Assembly: GCF_022458985.1 (NCBI RefSeq)
Contig: NC_061772.1
Span: 4,947,501-5,011,500, forward strand
Length of the DNA: 64,000 bases
Source: Mugil cephalus
Taxonomy: Eukaryota; Chordata; Actinopteri; Mugiliformes; Mugilidae
Direction: 5' to 3'
Part shown: one piece after another, positions 22,601 through 34,210 of the stretch
How the letters are laid out: each line of letters opens with the position of its first letter
How positions within the stretch are numbered: the first letter of the stretch is position 1
The notes under the pieces: generated by a model
Told to the model about the DNA's origin: nothing
What the model saw: only the letters and a program-made list of their open reading frames with translations
The model's database searches: none
Program-made: the position numbers and the translations under genes

Positions 22601-24122
22601 CCTCGTCTCAGGTAGATTCTCCTCCCACACACACACACAGTCACGGAGAGAAGGTGAGGTCATTGGCTGGTTAAGCTCATGTAGAACATGGGATTCCTTA
22701 AAGACCAGAAGCTCAACGGAATTTCACCATAAGAACAGTATACGTCTTGTAAGATGTTGAACTGCGTGGTACGTTTAACCGCGTTTGACTGTCGGGTCGA
22801 TTAACAGCATATACTAAGCATAACAGACTGAGACAGCATCATTTCAGGCAATCACGCTGGGAGTCTCCTCTTTTCCCACAGACATTTCCAAACAGGCATG
22901 TGTGGGCTTGCAGCAGAGTGCTGGGTTATGTTCCACTTCAAAAACAGACCCCCACCCCTGAATCCAAGTAAAGAGACAGAAAGAACAGACACGTGTATGA
23001 TTTGTGTTGCCTGTAATTGTCTTGCATAAAGAGCATGACAGCAAAACAGGAATACATGCAGCCTTTCCAGGCGAATGTTGAAAGAACACTTTTATTTTCA
23101 AAGCCAAATATAAGTGTGGCTTTGTCTTCCTCTGAGGGGGGGTCTTACAGCGACATGTTCCCTAGTGTTTTACCAGTTTAAAACGTGAATGAAAACCTCA
23201 TTCGAACAACAATATGAGTCTAATAGGCATCCAGTGCTGAGTGCTATAGTAATTATAGTATGGAATACATATGGTTCCAGAGAGTGTGCCGACACACCCA
23301 TGACACTGTATGTTGGGTGTGCTCATATAGAAATGCACAAATTATAGTCTTATGTGGATCACTGTCGCCCATTTATCATATTAGACAGTAATATACACCC
23401 AACTGCACAATTAATCTCATAGTCTGTATTTTTGTATTTTTATTTTATTTTATTATTGTATTTTTGTTTCCTGCAGAAATTTCATGTTACACGCCTTTTC
23501 AAGCGCAAAGGCGGGGACATTTTTACGAGTGGAAATGTCTGGAGACTGCACCTTAAACAGTAGTAATAGCAGCACTAGTAGGCCTACTGTCACTACTACA
23601 GTAGTAGTAGTAGGTAGTCAGTAGTTGGAGCAGCTGTTGTAGTAACCTTGTGGCAGTGGCAGCAGATTGCATGGAAGCTCTTTCATATCACATTTGTGTG
23701 TGCAGATTCAGAACATTTTAGTAGCAGAAGCTGTTAACATCTGGTGTAGAGATGTTACAGGAGCGTGGAATTTTACAGGAATTCACTGACAGACAGGGAT
23801 TATACAGCAGGAGAGGCAGTTCCTGTGTGGATAGGCGTGTCTCGTTGCCTGTCTGAATGCACTGAGAGCAAACTCATACATCCATGTAGTGTTGATTCAT
23901 CCACAATGCTTTTCAGAATGTAACCTGATCTGACCCACGCTAACAGGAGAGTTTGAATAAACAAAGTGCGCCGTGAGATCTGAGTTTCAATCTCTGTGTA
24001 ACCTGTTCTGTTTTTCTTCACATGCAGGCAGTGAAAACTGCTCTTTGCTAAATATTTTTCAAATGGGGGACAATAAGACTGTTGATAGAAATTTCCACAA
24101 TACTGGTCAGACATGATATTAA

Positions 24123-24698
24123 CATGCATCCTGAATGATCCAGTTTCAAGTGACAAGTTTAGGTTTCATGTGTGAACATGCCCAAGGCGTAGTGAGGATG
24201 CATTTCAGATCGGAACACTGAGACCACATTTGGAAATGGTCTGTGACCAGTAGTGTGAACACACGTGTGCTGGAAACAGTGACGGACTGTCTACTGAATG
24301 GAGATCATGTTGCATGAACAGTTTTGCCTCATTCGTTCAGAAAAAAATTGTTGAATTGCCTCAAGAAAAGCCAAAGCACTATAACTGGGATGGCATTTTG
24401 CATTTTGATATCCTTTATCCTTGTACCTGTTCAGTAATTAGTGAGAGCACTTTCAGTGAGCGAGAGAGACGTAGTTTGTTCATGTCCCCATGTCAAGATG
24501 CACACACAACAAATAGCTCCATTGTTTTAATAAAGCAGTTGTATGCAGAATAATTTGTTGAATGCCAGTTTGCATTAAGAGTTGATTTAGTGTGTCAAAC
24601 CGTGTGAATTAAGGTGCATCTGGGGACGTCTCTTAATACAAGGTGTGAACACATGTATTAAAGCTGGCCAGTTGTAATGGGATCATTCAGGATGCAAC
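24123..24698. mobile_element. probable MITE with 17-bp inverted ends
   Basis: Left end catgcatcctgaatgatcc (24123-24141) is matched by the reverse complement gttgcatcctgaatgatcc at 24680-24698, 17 of 19 bases alike. The interior of about 540 bases has no transposase similarity. Size and ends fit a non-autonomous DNA transposon; superfamily not determined. Confidence 0.5.
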
Positions 24699-27600
24699 CA
24701 GCAACAGATCACATCAGAGTAGTATGTGCTGGAACATTTGAATGTCAAAATAAACTTGTAAATCACCTGTTCAGCCAGATCTGAACAGGGTCTTAAAAAT
24801 GTGACCAGGGTGCGGTCTGAAGGGAGGGCATTGTTCATTTGCATAAGCTTAGTCCACCTATTGTGTTTCTCACAAATACCAATACATAGCCCTGGGTGTT
24901 GTTTTACACAGTCCACACCCAAAGCTTCCTGAAGATTCATCAGGCAGATCAGGAGAGAAAGAGCTGGCTTCAGATAATACATCAATGCAGTTCATTTAAT
25001 TTAGGAATACAATCATTTCTGCTGTCCTGGCTGATTTGATTTGGGGTTTTCTCAAACTACTCGACATCCATATTTCATATACATTTGTATTTAAAAATGT
25101 TACAGTACTTTAAAGAAAAACATAAAAATAAAGGTATCAGTAGAAATGGAGTTGGTAATAAAAATGCAGGAAATCCAAGAATTGGATGTACCTCTGTGTA
25201 CTGGGCGCTACTTTTACACTCAGCAGCAGATTTGTAGGACTTCACATCTTTGTACAGCTCAGGTTTTGGTCTGCATGTGTGTATGTCCCAAACATGCATT
25301 TTTTCTTGGAAACTTATTGGTTGCGCTGTCGCTAGGTTTGTAAAGCACATTCTTCCCCATGTTGCATCTGATAACTTGTGCCGACTTCAGATGCTCACTA
25401 CACCTTTGCCTCAGCGGCACCTTCACTTAGGCGCCACTCGATCAGTCAAACGATCATCTGTATTTAGTCCATATGTAGGTGATTCAGCAGTGTATACAAC
25501 ACACTCATGTGTACAGCACACATAACATTTAAACAGCATACCCTCGACAAGAAGCTTTTTTTTTCTTTTTTCCACATCAGCCACTTCAATCAAGAATGTT
25601 CAGCTTGGCAGAACATATATGCTGTGGGACACTCGTGGGATTTCAGGACCACTCAACCAGAATGGACCATATATTGATGCCCCTGATGAGCGTGCACAAC
25701 CACGTCTCTGGGGATTGCGCAAATCTGTAACTAACCTGGGAATCGTTCATATGTCTCCAGGTAATGTGCAAGTTACTGTGAGATTCAACAACCCTAAACC
25801 AATACCACTCTGGCGCTGATGATTATCATAGAGGGGAGAGGTCTCATGAAAGGACACTTACTACTTCTAAAAAACCTGCTGCTTAGACAACAGCATCTGT
25901 GTTTTTTTGTTGAGGCTGTTGTTGATGTCAAAAATAATCCCAGTACCTGCATAAGACATGCAGCAAGTAACTGTCATATAAACCTATCAAAGCCTCCCTT
26001 AAAGTATTTTAGTTTGCTTTACAGCCTTAAACATCTGGAACAGTTACACCCAAATTTACTATCTGTACATCTGTAACAGTTTATATTCCATTTCTGTGTC
26101 GTCAGAAGGGCCATTTATAAGACAACATACCACACACTTAGGCTGAATGTGTGTCTTTCTCAACATCTTTCAAATCCATTTTCCTCCGTAGACTCACAAT
26201 TTCATACCACAGAACAAACTGTGTTCTCGATATTTGGTAAAATGTTGGGAGGGGTTTGGACTGATGTGATTATGGGCGGATTTCATTGTATTATTCACTG
26301 GTGTTGAGATTGCCAGCTGTCATAAGAGCCCTATCATAGCTGACTCTCAGCGCATTCATCAACGTCTTACAAGAAATGCTAAATCCTAATGGTGAGAAGT
26401 ATTGTGATTATGACAAGAAAATATAAAGTAGTGTGTGACATGTAACTCGTTTAGGAGGGGCACAGTTACAGTGTGATTTAAAACAGTAAAAATAATCTTT
26501 CCAATTCACTCAGATCTGAACTGTTGGACAAGAAACACATCAGTGAGTGTCATTTACACATCTCGAGGAGACTGTTAGCTGTGATGTCCCTAAACTGTAA
26601 AACACTTCTGGTACTGGAGTTTGCAGTGGAGTTGTGATGGATATGTTCACAATGGTTTCCAGACCCATCAGTATAGCAAAATAATGATAAAACAATGAAA
26701 AAAACAAGAAGCAAAAACATTTCAACAAGTGAGCAAAAGAAATGTCAAATATTCTCAAGTTCTTATTGGAAACAGTCTATGGTAGCAGTGTTATTGGTAT
26801 TGATGTGTCAGACCTACATCTAATCTAATGTGCTTCACAATTTGCATTCACACACAAACTTCATTACCAACAAATAGTCCTGTATTTGGTTGTGTAATGC
26901 ATCTAAGTGTTCATATTTACATTTCATTCACCTACAGTATTTGTATGTGAGTACAGGAATTGTGCCACGTTTGCAATGAGATGAGCCACAAGTGAAAGTC
27001 CTGCAATTATTTGTATGTAGGGCCTTCTGAGTGAATTCACAACAGTGAGTGAATCACTGTGATGCAGGTAAATTTGGTCTGTTCAGAAATGCTACAAATA
27101 GACAAATAAACATTTATTATAACCATTCTCAGAAAACTATTTACATCAATATGCACACACTGCTAATCAGAAAATGAGACCCACTGCTTGCTGCTTTCAT
27201 GTCTTTTAAAACATGATGATGCCTTGAAGTCTGTTTCAAGAACAGAGAGTGCAAACTGAATTCTGAGGCAGGGCCCATGGGATTATATCTGTTGAGACAT
27301 GGTACAGTAATTTATAATACGTTATTGTCCAACAGTTTATGGTGCATGCTAAAGCTGGTGAGTGCTGACATGTGAAATCCTGTGATCGAAAGGTATGTGT
27401 GTCAAAGACTCAGTGGTACGTTAGCATCAGAAGCAGAACTATGGTGTGGGGGAGAGAAATGAGCCCTAATCCTGCTCCTGATTATCTTGAACTGCCATTT
27501 CCTGTTCAAAGAACAATTTTCCTGAAACTGCAGCACTGCGCCATGTGACGTGAAGCAGCCGGTGACTATAAATCGATCTGCGCTCCTTTGTGTGTAAATC

Positions 27601-28403
27601 GCATGTTGAAACTGGCTGTTCAAGTTATGTTGCAATGTTGTGGGACATTCAGACAGGTGTGGCGTAAAACGTCAGTTGTGCGAAGAAAGACAAGATCATC
27701 CCATACCTCACAGACATGCACCATTGCTGTTTTCTCACAGCGGATAGGCTGAACCCTGCCTTCTCACCATGAGTAAACATTTGTCACCTTTGTGACAGGT
27801 AACCAGAACCTTTGCCGTTTAGAGTCACAGCTCACTTGAAAGCCTTGTAGTTTCTCACACATAACCTGGAAATATAGATATATAAAAAACTCTTAGGGTT
27901 GTTGTTATCCTTCACCCACCTGGTCCTCATTCATAATATTTACCCTTTCATCTCATTTAATAATTACAGTTGGTGGGTTTTCATGTAGATGTGTTATACT
28001 GTAAAGCGCTTTGAAAAAAAATATCATTCCAGCAGATGTCTACTTGATTAAGTAACTAAATTAAAGTCATTTTCTAACTATTTAAATCAGCGCAGCCAGA
28101 ATAAGTACAACTCTCAACTAAGAAACAAAGAAAAAGATATACATATATACTTCTTTTGAGCATCCATGGTATAATTTCATGATATTTGGTTTTATTTGTG
28201 TCATAATCTTGTTAGTCTTTATGTCCTTAGTTGCCATATTTAGCACCAGTGTGAACAGGGCCGAGGTCAAGCAGCCCTCCTCACACCAATGTCCCTAGCA
28301 AAAATAACTCTGCAACTGTTTCCCATGCACCAGTCTATCGACTTCCTGTTGTCTCTTCATTTCTCCAAATACACACTCTCTATCTCTCAGTCTTTTTCTC
28401 TTT

Positions 28404-28430
28404 CACACACACACACACACGCACACACAC
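28404..28430 (+). repeat. (CA)n microsatellite
   Basis: Thirteen CA-type dinucleotides with one G interruption. Confidence 0.85.
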
Positions 28431-29130
28431 AGCTACACACACTTCCTGTCATGACAAAGCTGAAATTAAAACAGGCTGTTAGTTTGGACCCCTCCGCAGC
28501 AGACAGCGAGATTAGGAACATTTTCTCACAGTCTTTACACGTGTGTGTATGTGTGTGTGGGTGTGTGTTTTTTTTGTGTGTATAAGGTCTGGATGATATT
28601 TTTTTTTCAGCATGTTTGGTGAATGCTTTTTTGTGTCTTTATGAAAGCCAAGTGAAACTTTATTCAGCAATGGTTTTCTTTATGAAATTATACAGTGAAC
28701 AAAACATGCATTGTATTTGAATTTTTCTAAGTGCTCCTTGTATACAATAAGTGGAGAAACATACGCAGTGAGAAATATTGTAACCGCAACAAATGAATTA
28801 CAATTGATACAGTAATGAATTAACATTTCTGTTAATCAAAAAGGACTCCAGCACAATCTCTCTGCCAGCAATGTGTTTTTACGTAGCCATGCACCATAAG
28901 AACACATTCTTCTGTGATAAAGTCACACTGCAGAGCAAAAGAATAACATCACTTCATCATGACAACCTCAAACGGCAACAGCATAAAGCAAACAGTATCA
29001 CCTCATCGGTAAATGAGGACAGAAAGTGCCAGGCAGGTTCATGTCAAGATGCCATTCTATGCAGGTTTGTAGATGTGCTGTTGTTAAGGAAAACGATGCT
29101 TTTCCCAACTGCATTGCAATCCTCTCCTGT

Positions 29131-29131
<1 letters not shown>

Positions 29132-29163
<32 letters not shown>
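29132..29163 (+). repeat. poly(T) tract, 32 bases
   Basis: An uninterrupted T run; no clear retroposon body was recognised beside it. Confidence 0.9.
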
Positions 29164-29164
<1 letters not shown>

Positions 29165-29439
29165 TTCAAGTGTGCTAATGCCACCACAAAATATTTGCAG
29201 TTAAACATTCTTACAAACCCAGTCTGAGTACCACGCCTTCCTTGGTACCATCAAAAATAAAAGCCCAAATAAATTTGATATGCTTCCCAGCACTAGGGTT
29301 AAGCTTTGTTGACTTGATAGCACATGCCTGCCCAACACTGAAGCTAAAATAAGAAGACTCTTTTAGGTTCTGTATCCCACATGCACTCTTGTACTGTGAG
29401 CAACTAAAATGAATGTTTGTGTTTGACTAAATAATTCAG

Positions 29440-29570
29440 TTCCATTCAATTTTATTTATATAATGTTAGTAACAATACAAATTGTCTCAAGCACTAAGGT
29501 GACTCTGAACAGAAAAAAAAAAAAAAAAAAACCTTAGACAGAATCCAGCTCATATGGACGGATCCATCTG
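29440..29570 (+). repeat. dispersed teleost repeat, copy 4
   Basis: Reads ttccattcaattttatttat, acaatacaaattgtctcaag, an A tract of 20 bases, then cagaatccagctcatatgga. Same family as 14835-15000 but with the gtggcaaggaaaaactccc core replaced by the A run. Confidence 0.55.
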
Positions 29571-32500
29571 ACTGATGAGCAACCAGGTAAAGATAGAGAA
29601 TAGAGAGAGACTAAAATACTAAACCAGCTAGTTGCAGAGATGGCTCACCAGTGATTTTGTGTATGCGTGTGTGTGTGTGTGTGTGTTGTTGCAACCAGTG
29701 CCTTACAAACACACATCGACTCAGCCGCTTACAGACGCACCAGTGGCAGGCGCTACATCTTGTTGCGCAACCTCCACAAGTGAGTGAGGCTAGAGCTCCC
29801 TCTGCAGGCCATTCGGCAGTACCACTGTGCTTGTCTGCCTGTGGTGAGACGGCGGCAGTGACCAGATGCTTTTAAGGTGGTCTGTCCAGAGAGGAAGTGG
29901 CAGTAGCAGGACAGGCCATGAGGCCATTCTTCCATTAACATTACAATCCTTGGTGTAAACGATGTATTTTCATGCAACGGTAATTATTTTTGAAAGAATG
30001 AAATTAGATGTGCTTTGATCCATTATCCAATTATTATTATTTTTTTTTAATTTTTTTTACCACTTATCCGGACTGATGATCAACAACAACTTTTTCCGAA
30101 GTCTCCTGAATGATCCTTTGTCTATGCCATCATACACTTCCTCAAACATGTGTTGGGAAGATGAGACTGTGACAAATCTGTGATATTTTTAAAATAAACG
30201 GGGCGCTGTAAGTCATTACATTGACTGGGAGCACTTCTAAGCCAATGGACTAAAATTTGACTTTGAAATTAACTTGTAATCTTAGAGGTGCATTTAGTTT
30301 TGCAACTTACAGATGTGTGATATCGTGTAATTTACTGATTAAACAAATACCAAAGTATAATACATTTGTTTCATTTGTTTGATTGTGTTCTCTCAGTCTA
30401 GTGTCAGGACTAAACAGTGTGAAAATCCACTAAAGCAAATACTTTTAAGCGGCACTGCACATGTTGATGTCCTGTAATCACTTGCACTCCAGCTGTGTGT
30501 ATTTGTGTCAAAGGTCATCTACAGGTGTTCTAGAATGTTGACTCTTATGACTCATCAAAGACAGAATTCCGTTGCACATCTCTCTTTCTTACCACTTGTA
30601 ATGTGGAAATCGCTTTGTTTACTTGCGTATTGAGGATTTCTTGAGTGCTTTTGCACATGTCATCCGACTCGTAAGACATTCTTTGGTATTTTGACTCATC
30701 TTCTTTATCCACTTTATTCACCGTGTCACAATAAAACTGTTTAACTTGGACCATTTTGAGCCTGTGTCTGTTTTTGGGTCGGATCCCTGTTGAAACCAAA
30801 ACAACTCAGGTACCAAAACTGGGTTATTAAAAAAAAATGGAAACTTGTGTCAGGGTGCCAGGGAAACAATCTTGCCAGGGCCCTGTCCTTTGTTCAGTCC
30901 ATTCATGGGGCTTCTTATAGTTGTGTGAAGAGACGGAACAACAAAACATCACTGCTTCACCTATTACTCACTCAGGCCATTACTCACTCACTTAATGACT
31001 CACTTGATGATCCCTTTATCAAAGGACATTTTTGAACTATGTTCCTTTTTTTTAGGATGTTTTACTTAAAACTGCTTGTATTCACTGACTGACTGCAATT
31101 TTGATTGTTTTAAGAGATTCCATCTCATCGCCTCATCTGCACATACTTGTGACAATGTGACATTTGCACATATCATTTGGCCCTTTGAACACCTTTTTTT
31201 CAGCACTTTGCAGTCTTACTTGCTTATTTTATTTATTTATCTTTCTATTCTTAGAGTAAGTTTATTTCCTTTCTTCCTCGTTTAGTTTGGTTGTTTATGT
31301 GAAGGGAACTCACAAAGTTTGCTGTGTATATGACAAAAAACATCTTGAATCTAGAATCTAGTTTGCAAACTACTGCCTCTACATTCACTGCTGCTCCTCT
31401 GCTGAACGGAGAGGCTATCGAGAGGTTCAGGTTACATAGGTATATATGGTGTGGTTACATCAGAGCTAGTTTCAAATGTTCCTTTTCAAATATGAAAACG
31501 AATAGGCTACATGATCAGACCAATACAGGTGTTGGTATTGGTACATCCCTACAAAAAATGTACAACTTAACATTTCACATGTACTTTTCAGGTTTGCAGT
31601 TCTAAATGTTAGTGATGCAGGTTTTTGAGAGACATTTTCAGTGAGCCATTATCAGAAGAATAAATGAGACATTTCTGTGCAGCTATAAGTAAGAATCTAT
31701 TAAATGAATCAATAAATCTATCAAAGCAATTAAAGCTAGCACCTCCAGACTCATTAACAGTTGTTACCAAAAAGCAATAGGCGAGCTAAATGCTTGAGAC
31801 TCAAGAAGGCTTGAAGGATGGTTTGAAAGAGAAAAGGAAATCATCATCTACTGTATGTAAAATTGGAAAAACCCTCTCTAATCAGGAGACATATCCTGAA
31901 ACATCACTTTTTAGAAAGTTACAACACAGTCTCAACATCTTTACCCAAAACATTTCACCCCTATTCAAACACCAGATCTGGAAAGTTTGAGGCCATTAAT
32001 GGGTCGTTGGAGTATCACTTTTAATATGGTGATAATTTAATCTGTCTATGGTATGTTGCTGCTGTCAGACCTCATGTCATCGCCACAGAATGGCTGCTTT
32101 TGTTTTTTTTGGACATAGACACAAAAAATCATAGTTTCTTTCTGTCAGAGCACTCTGTACATCAGCTCAAAGGTAACATTAGTGCTAGCCTTAGCTGCTG
32201 TTAGCCTCATTATAGTGGTCAGTAATTGAAAACAGAAATTTCTAACCAACCAGCTGACTAATATGAGCAGAGAGATAACTGGCATCGACTTGGGATAATT
32301 TCTCACTCAGAACTTTCTTCAAATGTTCTGAATTTATGTGTATATATTAATCAAAACTAGTACAGTGAGCGCCAGTACTGGTGTAAAACTTCAGAGGCAG
32401 TGTCCTATAACAAACCATTTTCACTGCAGGATAATAGTAGATATCTCACACCATAGTTCCACTCAGGAAAAACTCATCTTATGTTCAATTCCAACATTAA

Positions 32501-33954
32501 AGCATCATAAAAGTGTCTCTTTCCTCAAAATAGTGACACTGATTAAAAGGAAACCGTGTTGCTAAGGCCAAAATGCCCACCTCTTCGGAATAATAAAGAC
32601 ATGATCAGAATCAGCACCAGAAAAGCTATAAGTTATAAGGTTATTGTATCATTATAAAGGGTGCCTGATTGTAAACTTTTCAAATTAAAGCCCACTTACA
32701 ATAAATGTCACACATTCAAGGTTCTGGGTGGAGTTTCACAATTATAAATCAATCACTAATAATAATAAGCAAACATCCTTCTTTCTGAAGATGCGACAAA
32801 AAAGACTCCACTCCATGTTCTGAAAAAAGTCCTATATCTGCCAGGAGGGGACACTATACACACATTTAATAACTCAGCATTTTACAGGCCCCAACCCACT
32901 CAGCGCTTGCATTTGTGTTTTGTGGCGGACATTTCATGTCATCAAATGACACAAAGTCAAACACCCAGGTCTTTCTGATGGTTTAATTCTACATCTAAAT
33001 ATGGCACAGGCAAAGCACGGAGCCCTGCATGCGGCAAATGAACAAAGAATTCACTGTGCGATTATTTTATGTTCAGGCTTATCACTGAGAGTCATGAGAG
33101 CACCAGGAAGAGCTGACACTGTTATTCCCCAGGCATCTGCTCAGCGGTGAGCAACAGTGGTGAGCTTATTATAAACCAGAGAGTTGCACATAGCTTTACA
33201 AGAATATATGCGGTTTAGTGGGGATCTTACAAAATACACATACAGTATATCATAGCAGGATCTATACCTCATGACACCAAGGAAAAATTACGTCATTCCG
33301 ATGTGTGATTTCCCAATCAAAGCCCTTTAACATGTTGTAAACTGTATTTTGGCTATTTTCCTTAGAACCACAGGCTGAAATTTATGAAAAAACTTTCTGT
33401 TTACACTGAACAATTCCACTTCACGCTTCACCCAGACATTTTCAAAAGCATTCGGAAACCTTTTTAATCCTCTATAAAATATCTTGTATAGTTTTGTTTC
33501 CCTTCAAATGTTGAAGCTAAAAAGAAGCTACATTTCCACAGACTAATTTGATTTCAAACTTGTACATACACCACTTTAGGACGTCACTCAGAAGATATCA
33601 GGCCATTTTGATGTCATTTCATGATTAAAGTTCAGTACTGGGATCAGTCAAGTACTGGGATCAGTCAATCAGATCAGTCCCAAGTGGAATTTGCCTGTGG
33701 GATGTCTCTTTTATATCTGAAGTTATAGGAAGAATAACAAGACAATGACATTTTACAGCTGCTTTCATTTTGGAACTCCAAATTTCCTTTTATTTCAATA
33801 TTTAAGTTGAATATTATTAACTCATGTGACACGGACCTGGATTCATACAGGTGGGATGAAAATCGTTAAATGAATATTTGAACAGTTCTCTGACACTTAC
33901 TGCGCTCTGCTGCCTAATGGGAAACCCGAGGCGTGCCGCTAGTCGGCGATTCTA

Positions 33955-34140
33955 AATGGGCTTCCGTGTTACTTCCGTGTTCTCCGAGGAACGCGAAGTA
34001 TTTTTGACGGAACGGTCATATCTGGATCGGTGACTTTTATTGAGGCTTCTTTCTCTCTTCGACAGGAACCGGCTTCTAATGTTGGAAGGAAATCCCTGAA
34101 CTCTCTTTCATCGGTCCGAGCAGACAGAAAGTTTGGAAGC
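33955..34140 (+). promoter_or_regulatory. bax promoter and 5' leader
   Basis: Two ETS-type motifs lie 11 bases apart (GCTTCCG at 33960-33966 and ACTTCCG at 33971-33977), a common feature of TATA-less housekeeping promoters. No TATA box is seen. A short upstream frame, ATG TTG GAA GGA AAT CCC TGA at 34079-34099, is out of frame with the main start and could damp translation if included in the transcript. The start site is inferred to lie around 33990-34060. Confidence 0.45.
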
Positions 34141-34210
34141 ATGGCTGACAGCCGTGAAGAGGATAAAACAGATGGAAACCAGGAGCCGCAAGGAGCTGTG
34201 GGTGGAGAAG
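34141..34210 (+). CDS. bax: bax coding exon 1
   Basis: Starts at ATG 34141 (GAAGCATGG context) and reads [20 protein letters not shown] then GGE plus one base, donor GTATGT. The following exon supplies AC to make Asp. The acidic, low-hydrophobicity N-terminus is typical of this family. Confidence 0.92.

Larger units (their letters stand above)
22680..33950. other. intergenic region between anoctamin and bax
   Basis: About 11.3 kb between divergently transcribed genes. It holds a probable MITE (24123-24698), a (CA)n tract (28404-28430), poly(T) (29132-29163), one dispersed repeat (29440-29570) and a few short simple repeats. No exon with family similarity was found; open frames of up to 118 codons on either strand show no recognisable motif. 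Cis-regulatory elements may exist but cannot be seen without alignment. Confidence 0.6.

Noticed and set aside
23800..24985. Minus-strand open frames of 100-118 codons
   Set aside because: They lie in or at the edge of a MITE-like element, lack motifs and have no compatible splice partners.
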